Below, in pieces: positions 28,098-34,094 of a DNA stretch of 34,094 nucleotides. Every line of letters begins with the position of its first letter. Position 1 is the stretch's first letter. Where the stretch lies: contig CAMCZE010000003.1 in NCBI GenBank assembly GCA_945885655.1, positions 1 through 34,094 of the forward strand, in the 5' to 3' direction. The translations under genes were made by a program, and so were the position numbers. A model generated the notes under the pieces. That model was given only the letters and a program-made list of their open reading frames with translations, did not search any database and was not told the origin of the DNA. The stretch comes from Bacteriovorax stolpii (GTDB taxonomy: Bacteria > Bdellovibrionota > Bacteriovoracia > Bacteriovoracales > Bacteriovoracaceae).

Positions 28098-29549
28098 TTA
28101 CTTCTTTCGTTTAGAAGATGGGGCGATTCCCATCATCTCACGGTACTTGGCGACAGTACGGCGGGCGACAATAATATCTCTGGTGCTTAAGAGTTCCGAA
28201 ATCTTCTGATCTGAGAGCGGCCGTTTAGGGTCTTCATTCCCGATCATTTCTTTAATTTTGAGCTTTAAGCTTTCTCCAGCAATATCTATCCCACCATTTT
28301 TACCACCAATACCGGCGTTAAAAAAATACTTAAGTTCAAAGGTTCCAATTGGTGTATGCATGAACTTGTTTGTTGTTACACGAGAAACTGTTGATTCATG
28401 CATACCAATTTCATTAGCAATATCTTTTAAAATCATTGGTTTTAATGATGCCGGACCTTTTTTAAAAAACTCTTGCTGTGTGCGAACAATTGAGTTGGCC
28501 ACTTTATAAATTGTTTTTTGTCTGTTATCGATGGATTTAATTAACCACAGGGCCGCACGAAGTTTGTCTTGAACAAACTCTTTGGCCTCAGCGTTCTCTT
28601 GGCCGCTCTTAATCAAGGATTTGTAAAGGTTAGAAACACGCAGACGAGGAACCCCTTCATCATTCACCTGAACAACGAATTCACCACCCACTTCGGCCAC
28701 AAAGATATCAGGGACAACATATTGAGTCTCCTCTGCTGACACTAGACGGCCTGGTTTGGGATTAAGACCCATGATGATGAGTTCTGCGTCTTTAACCTTA
28801 TCTTTCGAAACACCAAAATCTTTAGAAATTTTGTTATAATCTTTTTTCTGTAAGTCATGTAAATTTCTTTCAATAATCAATTCAACCAGAGGGGATCTCT
28901 CGGCCAACAAACGGGCCTGAATACCTAGACATTCCTCAAGAGTTTGTGAGCCACATCCTACTGGGTCCAGGTTCTGAATAAGCTTAAGAATATGAAGAGC
29001 ATCTTCTCTTTCAACTTGATATTTTCCGATCACTTCATCTACTGGAACTTCCAGATATCCGTCATCATCAATGTTATGTATATAGGCCAGTGCCAGGTTT
29101 AATTCATCAGTCGACAAACTCTCCATGCGCAACTGCCATTCTAAGTGCTCTTGAAGACTTTGGCTTTTTGAAACCATGTTTTCATAACTAGGCATATCAT
29201 CTGGAGAAAGATTCTCTTTCATATTCGGAGACGACGACGACGAACTATTAAATGATTCTGTGTATGATTCCCAATCAAAAGTCTCTTTTGAGCCTTCAAT
29301 CAGTTCTGGCCCTGAAAAGTTTTCCGCAGTGGCTTCCTGGACTTCTATTTCTTCACGTGAAGTTTCTTCTCCGATAGAATCCATTTCATTATCAATTTCT
29401 TCAAGCATAGGATTTTCAACCATTTCTTGAGAAATGAGAGTTGTCATCTCTAGATGGGTGAGAGTCAGAAGCTTGATGGCTTGCTGAAGCTGAGGCGTGA
29501 TCATTAGGCTTTGAGATTGTCTCAGCCCCTGATGCATTTTAATCGCCAT
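28098..29549 (-). CDS. rpoN: RNA polymerase sigma-54 factor
   Basis: LRQSQSLMITPQLQQAIKLL; RpoN box ARRTVAKYREMMGI at the C-terminus. Confidence 0.97.
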   Translation of the reverse strand: MAIKMHQGLRQSQSLMITPQLQQAIKLLTLTHLEMTTLISQEMVENPMLEEIDNEMDSIGEETSREEIEVQEATAENFSGPELIEGSKETFDWESYTESFNSSSSSSPNMKENLSPDDMPSYENMVSKSQSLQEHLEWQLRMESLSTDELNLALAYIHNIDDDGYLEVPVDEVIGKYQVEREDALHILKLIQNLDPVGCGSQTLEECLGIQARLLAERSPLVELIIERNLHDLQKKDYNKISKDFGVSKDKVKDAELIIMGLNPKPGRLVSAEETQYVVPDIFVAEVGGEFVVQVNDEGVPRLRVSNLYKSLIKSGQENAEAKEFVQDKLRAALWLIKSIDNRQKTIYKVANSIVRTQQEFFKKGPASLKPMILKDIANEIGMHESTVSRVTTNKFMHTPIGTFELKYFFNAGIGGKNGGIDIAGESLKLKIKEMIGNEDPKRPLSDQKISELLSTRDIIVARRTVAKYREMMGIAPSSKRKK

Positions 29550-29560
29550 AAATAATTCCC

Positions 29561-30286
29561 CTACATCTTAAATTCTTCCCCTAAGTAAAACTTACGGGCG
29601 GTTTCATTATTGATGATCTCATCCGGTGTCCCACTCACAAGCAACTCACCACGGCTCATGATATAGGCCCGGTCTACAATACCGAGAGTCTCGCGCACAT
29701 TATGATCAGTGATGAGTACTCCGATATTTTTTTGCTTAAGCCTTTTAATGATTTGCTGGATATCACTCACAGCAAGTGGATCTACTCCGGCAAAAGGTTC
29801 ATCAAGCAAAACAAACTTCGGATCTAGAGCGAGGGCCCTAGCAATCTCAACCCTTCTTCTTTCTCCCCCAGATAACTCACGACCTTTTGATTTTCGTATG
29901 TGGTCCAAACTAAAATCGTGGATCAAATCATCTAAGGTATTCAAACGTTGCTTGGAGTCCAAGTCCTGCACTTCAAGAACGGAAAAAATATTTTCTTCTA
30001 CTGTGAGTTCTCTAAAAACACTGGCCTCTTGTGGAAGATAACCAATACCTTTTTTCGCTCTCACATGAAGGGGAAGTTCTGTAATGTTTTCATCCAAGAG
30101 ATTAATTTTTCCCTCGTCTGCCTTCACAAGCCCTACCATCATGTAAAAAGATGTTGTCTTACCAGCTCCATTGGGACCTAAAAGACCAACAACTTCTCCT
30201 CGCTCAACGTCTATGCTTACATTCTTAACGACCACCCGGCCATTATATGTTTTCTTAAGATCTCTTGCGTGAAAACTAGCATCCAT
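29561..30286 (-). CDS. lptB: LPS export ABC transporter ATP-binding protein
   Basis: [53 protein letters not shown]. Confidence 0.95.
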   Translation of the reverse strand: MDASFHARDLKKTYNGRVVVKNVSIDVERGEVVGLLGPNGAGKTTSFYMMVGLVKADEGKINLLDENITELPLHVRAKKGIGYLPQEASVFRELTVEENIFSVLEVQDLDSKQRLNTLDDLIHDFSLDHIRKSKGRELSGGERRRVEIARALALDPKFVLLDEPFAGVDPLAVSDIQQIIKRLKQKNIGVLITDHNVRETLGIVDRAYIMSRGELLVSGTPDEIINNETARKFYLGEEFKM

Positions 30287-30287
30287 A

Positions 30288-31316
30288 CTATTCCTCTGTT
30301 TCTGCTTCTTCTTTTTTCTTTTTCTTATCCTTATCCCTTTTCTTCACATGCATATCCGACATTGAGTCATCTACTTCAATGAGATCGACGTTTTCACGGA
30401 TAGTAATCCTATAACCTTTAAGAGCATCATTTCCTTGTTCTACTCGTGGCGCACCAGAAAGGATCATTTTTTGCTCTCTTCCAAATCCTTCCAGTCTCTC
30501 TGAAAAGGATTTTCGGATAACCACTCCTGTCGGAGTTTGCATAGTTTCCGTTACTTTCACATCGTCATTCAAGACGAAATACTTGAGGCTTTTATTATAG
30601 TTTTCTAAAAAGATATCGGCTTTTCCGGAGGTTATAACGTAATTATCCCTTATAAGTTTCACATCCCCTTCCAGCTTTGCCAAAGAATCCAGACCCGTGA
30701 GCTCTAGTTTCTGAGAGAAGAATGTTGTCTTACCTTCATATTGTTTTTTACGCTGAATGTAGCCATCAACATTCTCTTCAAACAGACTGTATTGTTTTTC
30801 TGGATAAGCACGCATGCGCTCAGATTTAACATGAACAACATCTCCAGTTTTAAGATCAGTTCCAAAAAATCTGACATGACCTTTTCCTAAAACTAAATCT
30901 TTATCCATAAAGTACTGCACATCATCAGCAAAATATTGTGAATCATCTGAATTAAGTTTCACTTCATTTTCAAGTTCTAAAAACTGATCAGCTTTTCGAT
31001 AATACCCCTTCAGCCCTTGGTATCTCATCGTTTTATTTTTTTCCGGATAATTGTACACCCCCTTGGGAGAGACAAATTCTACCCGAGCGTTATCTTCGGA
31101 AATCATTTTATCCGCGGCCAATGAAATTTGGGGCACACCTTTTTTTGAGAAAAAATAATCCAAATACTCCACCTCCGTGAAGTCCGGAACATTTTGACCT
31201 AACGAGGGCATCGTCATTTCCTCCATAGGAGAAACATAAGAGGCCACAATCACCGCAGTGTTGAGAATGGCAAAAGCTAAAATGACATTAATGGAACGAA
31301 TATCTCGAATTCTCAT
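30288..31316 (-). CDS. LptC-LptA fused periplasmic LPS-transport protein
   Basis: N-terminal TM anchor, LptC-like half, then OstA/LptA-like half ([52 protein letters not shown]); immediately upstream of lptB. Confidence 0.75.
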   Translation of the reverse strand: MRIRDIRSINVILAFAILNTAVIVASYVSPMEEMTMPSLGQNVPDFTEVEYLDYFFSKKGVPQISLAADKMISEDNARVEFVSPKGVYNYPEKNKTMRYQGLKGYYRKADQFLELENEVKLNSDDSQYFADDVQYFMDKDLVLGKGHVRFFGTDLKTGDVVHVKSERMRAYPEKQYSLFEENVDGYIQRKKQYEGKTTFFSQKLELTGLDSLAKLEGDVKLIRDNYVITSGKADIFLENYNKSLKYFVLNDDVKVTETMQTPTGVVIRKSFSERLEGFGREQKMILSGAPRVEQGNDALKGYRITIRENVDLIEVDDSMSDMHVKKRDKDKKKKKEEAETEE

Positions 31317-31422
31317 GTTTATTATTATGACCTATTTGTGGGATTACAGATAGTTAAAGAATCCCTTGCTTCATAGCGCTGGCCAAAAGAAGATGACGTT
31401 TTTCCTCCATTTTTGTACCTTG

Positions 31423-34094
31423 ATGGCTATGCAAAATCATACACTTCCTGAATCTCCCACTCTGCAAGACTTAGTTACGAATGGCGTTAAGCTCACTCCC
31501 ATGATGGAGCAGTACTATCAAGTCAAAAAACAATATCCTCAAGTTCTTTTGATGTTTCGTATGGGCGACTTTTACGAAATGTTTTTTGAAGATGCCCGAG
31601 AGGCTTCTCGTTTATTAAACATCACTCTTACAGTTAGGGGAAAATTAGGTGACGTTCCTATTCCTATGGCCGGAATTCCTCACCACGCAGCCGCAACTTA
31701 TGTGGATCGTATCTCACAGTTAGGAAAAAAAGTTGTCATCTGTGAACAGATTGAAGATCCCAAACAGGCCAAAGGAATTGTTAAACGTGCTGTGACTCAG
31801 ATTGTGAGTCCTGGAATGCCTTACGATTTAGATAAGGCCCAAGGATCAGAAAATAAGTATATTGCTTCTGGATTTTTATTTAACGGTCGTTACGTTCTCA
31901 TCCTTTTAGATTTCACTACTGGAGATTTTTTTGGACTCTGTTTTAAACAAATGGAAGATTTTTGTGAAAGACTTTTATTGGTTCGTCCTAAAGAGTTCAT
32001 TACATATATGGGTCAGTGGGAAAAACATCCAGAGCTGGAGAATTATCTAGAAAGCATGGACGTTCTTAAGACACATTTGTCCCAAGAGTACTTTGATGAA
32101 AAACATACCAGCTTTTATATACAAAAACTTATTCCAACCTATCAAAGAGACGGCATCATCGCTCAGACCCCAGAAGTTTTGTGCCCATTAGGTGCTCTGA
32201 GCTATTATGTAACCTCAACTCAGTCCATTGAGAAGATTAGCCACTTACGTCCCTTTAAACTCATCAATAATGAAGATGCCATGAGAGTAACTTATGCCAC
32301 TCTTTCAGGCCTAGAGATTTTCCCACGATCACGCGAGACAGAAAAAAATTCTCTTCTAGGATTCATGGATAAAACCAGAACATCCATGGGGGCGAGGCAG
32401 ATAAAACAGTATTTTCAATCACCATCTTGTGATCTTAATCTCATCACAAAAAGATTAGATCTTATTCAGAGTCTAATGGCCAAACCACAACTCATGAAAA
32501 ATCTCCGAACCAATCTTGATGATGTACGAGACCTTGACCGTATCATGGCCAAGATCTCAACTAAAAAAGTCACAGCTGGAGATATTTTGAGTCTGGCCAA
32601 GGCAACAGAAGTCTTTTTTAACATGCAAACAGAAATGGATGATGAAGGTTTTAGTTTTTTCCAAAAGCTTCCTAAAAAAGACGTGGAGTTTCTGAATAAA
32701 CTTAAAACAGAAATTCTTGTAACCGTTAGCCATGAAATGGGTGCTCACCCCGACAAAGGTAATCTCATCCGACCTGGTGCAAATGATGAAAGAGACCGTC
32801 TCTGGAAACTCTCAAATTCAGCGGCCGATGAAATCATCAAACTTGAAACAAAATATCGAAATGTTACGGGTATCGGCAATCTCAAGATTAAACACAACAA
32901 TATCTCAGGTTATTTCATTGAGATTTCTAATTCTCATCTCTCAAAAGTTCCAAGCACTTTCATGCGTCGTCAGACTCTTGTGAATAACGAACGTTATGTG
33001 ACAGCTGAGCTTGAAGCCTTTGAAAAAGATGTGACTCAAGCTCTAGATAAACTCATACGTTTAGAAAAAGAAATCTTTGATGGTATCACAAACACGATTG
33101 CTGACCATTCTCTTTTGGTCTTAGATGTTGCCAAACGACTGGCCCAGATTGATGTTTTTCAATCGCTTGCTTGGATCAGTCTACAAGAAAGTTTTGTTCG
33201 TCCCACACTACACGCTAATAAAAAAATTATTGAGATCAAAGGTGCTTGGCATCCACTTATTAAGGCCAACATCAGAGAAAGTTTTGTCACTCATGATGTT
33301 TCTTTAAGTGAAACATGTTTTTTTGCATTGATCACTGGTCCCAATATGGCGGGAAAAACCACCGTTATGAGAGAAGTGGCGATCATCCAGTATCTTGCTC
33401 AAATGGGATGTTTTGTTCCTGCCCACTCAGCTGAACTGGGAATCACTGATTATCTTTTCTCAAGACTTGGGGCATCTGATGACATTATTAAAGGTCAATC
33501 AACCTTTATGGTAGAGATGAGTGAGACAGCAGAAATTCTGCGTCACGCTTCCTCTAAATCCCTCATCATCCTTGATGAGATCGGCCGTGGGACTTCAACT
33601 TATGATGGCCTATCTATTGCCTGGTCGCTGGTTGAACATTTTGTAAAAAAATTAAAACCTCTAACACTTTTTGCAACTCACTATCATGAACTTATCGAAT
33701 TGGTAAAAAGTCTTCCAGAGGCAAAAAACTATACTGTAAGAACTGAACAAAATAATGGCAAGGTCCAGTTCATGTATGAACTTATAGAGGCCGGAGCAAC
33801 CCAAAGTTTTGGCATCCATGTGGCCGAACTAGCAGGACTCCCTAAAGAAGTTCTTAAACGCTCTCGAGAGATTTTAAAAGAGCTAGAAAAAGGTCAGAGT
33901 TCATCCACAGAGCTGGTGGATCGTATATCCTTTGGTAACAATCAGCTGACATTTTTTGATGCTGCTCCAGTGGCCCAAATAATTCCTGAACATCTAGAGA
34001 AGATAGAAAAAAGCCTCAAAACACTTGATATTATGAATATGACTCCTATACAGGCCCTACAGAAATTACAAGACTTAAAGGCTCAAGCGACTCT
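31423..34094 (+). CDS. mutS: DNA mismatch repair protein MutS, 3' end beyond the window
   Basis: TPMMEQYYQVKKQYPQVLLMFRMGDFYEMF; GPNMAGKTTVMREVA; ILDEIGRGTSTYDG. Frame open from 31393; start could be 31393, 31423 or 31429. Missing from the ORF track because no stop lies in the window. Confidence 0.97.
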   Translation, partial: MAMQNHTLPESPTLQDLVTNGVKLTPMMEQYYQVKKQYPQVLLMFRMGDFYEMFFEDAREASRLLNITLTVRGKLGDVPIPMAGIPHHAAATYVDRISQLGKKVVICEQIEDPKQAKGIVKRAVTQIVSPGMPYDLDKAQGSENKYIASGFLFNGRYVLILLDFTTGDFFGLCFKQMEDFCERLLLVRPKEFITYMGQWEKHPELENYLESMDVLKTHLSQEYFDEKHTSFYIQKLIPTYQRDGIIAQTPEVLCPLGALSYYVTSTQSIEKISHLRPFKLINNEDAMRVTYATLSGLEIFPRSRETEKNSLLGFMDKTRTSMGARQIKQYFQSPSCDLNLITKRLDLIQSLMAKPQLMKNLRTNLDDVRDLDRIMAKISTKKVTAGDILSLAKATEVFFNMQTEMDDEGFSFFQKLPKKDVEFLNKLKTEILVTVSHEMGAHPDKGNLIRPGANDERDRLWKLSNSAADEIIKLETKYRNVTGIGNLKIKHNNISGYFIEISNSHLSKVPSTFMRRQTLVNNERYVTAELEAFEKDVTQALDKLIRLEKEIFDGITNTIADHSLLVLDVAKRLAQIDVFQSLAWISLQESFVRPTLHANKKIIEIKGAWHPLIKANIRESFVTHDVSLSETCFFALITGPNMAGKTTVMREVAIIQYLAQMGCFVPAHSAELGITDYLFSRLGASDDIIKGQSTFMVEMSETAEILRHASSKSLIILDEIGRGTSTYDGLSIAWSLVEHFVKKLKPLTLFATHYHELIELVKSLPEAKNYTVRTEQNNGKVQFMYELIEAGATQSFGIHVAELAGLPKEVLKRSREILKELEKGQSSSTELVDRISFGNNQLTFFDAAPVAQIIPEHLEKIEKSLKTLDIMNMTPIQALQKLQDLKAQAT

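Noticed and set aside
29709-30041. 110-aa ORF antisense to lptB
   Set aside because: Shadow ORF of the conserved ABC ATPase.
31365-31380. CTTGCTTCATAG upstream of mutS, repeated in the subtilase promoter (about 10574-10585)
   Set aside because: The mutS copy lacks GG 10 nt before GC, so it is not a sigma-54 site; a shared 12-mer is expected by chance in 34 kb.
1-34094. CRISPR arrays, IS elements, tRNA/rRNA genes, prophage
   Set aside because: No direct repeat arrays, transposase motifs or structural-RNA signatures found on reading.

Overview
The window looks like a chromosomal housekeeping region from an AT-rich Gram-negative bacterium. A Bdellovibrionota-like origin is my inference from gene content, not a proven assignment. 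There are no transposons, CRISPR arrays, rRNA or tRNA genes that I can support. Main blocks: (i) minus-strand rho-DUF1385-prfA-prmC-murA (murA truncated at the left edge); (ii) plus-strand dinB-ruvX-mltG; (iii) minus-strand flavin reductase plus a trypsin-like lipoprotein that appears frame-split; (iv) dksA-like gene, subtilase, lnt, kdsD; (v) an envelope/coiled-coil/HEAT block; (vi) IMPase-yacG-aminotransferase; (vii) a tightly overlapping pantothenate/CoA operon (KARI-like-panB-coaX-coaBC-panC-hflX); (viii) a stand-alone DnaA domain-I protein and a degenerate receiver; (ix) a BtuB-like receptor with a cobalamin riboswitch; (x) lptCA(fused)-lptB-rpoN-hpf; (xi) mutS (truncated at the right edge). 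The observations I rate highest are: a KARI-family protein placed where panE would be expected; prmC, whose conserved N-terminus is reachable only from a near-cognate AUA overlapping the prfA stop (or through an indel); a lipoprotein signal split by one frame from a triad-degenerate trypsin-like domain; a fused LptC-LptA; a stand-alone DnaA domain I; and a near-perfect sigma-54 promoter in front of a subtilase.
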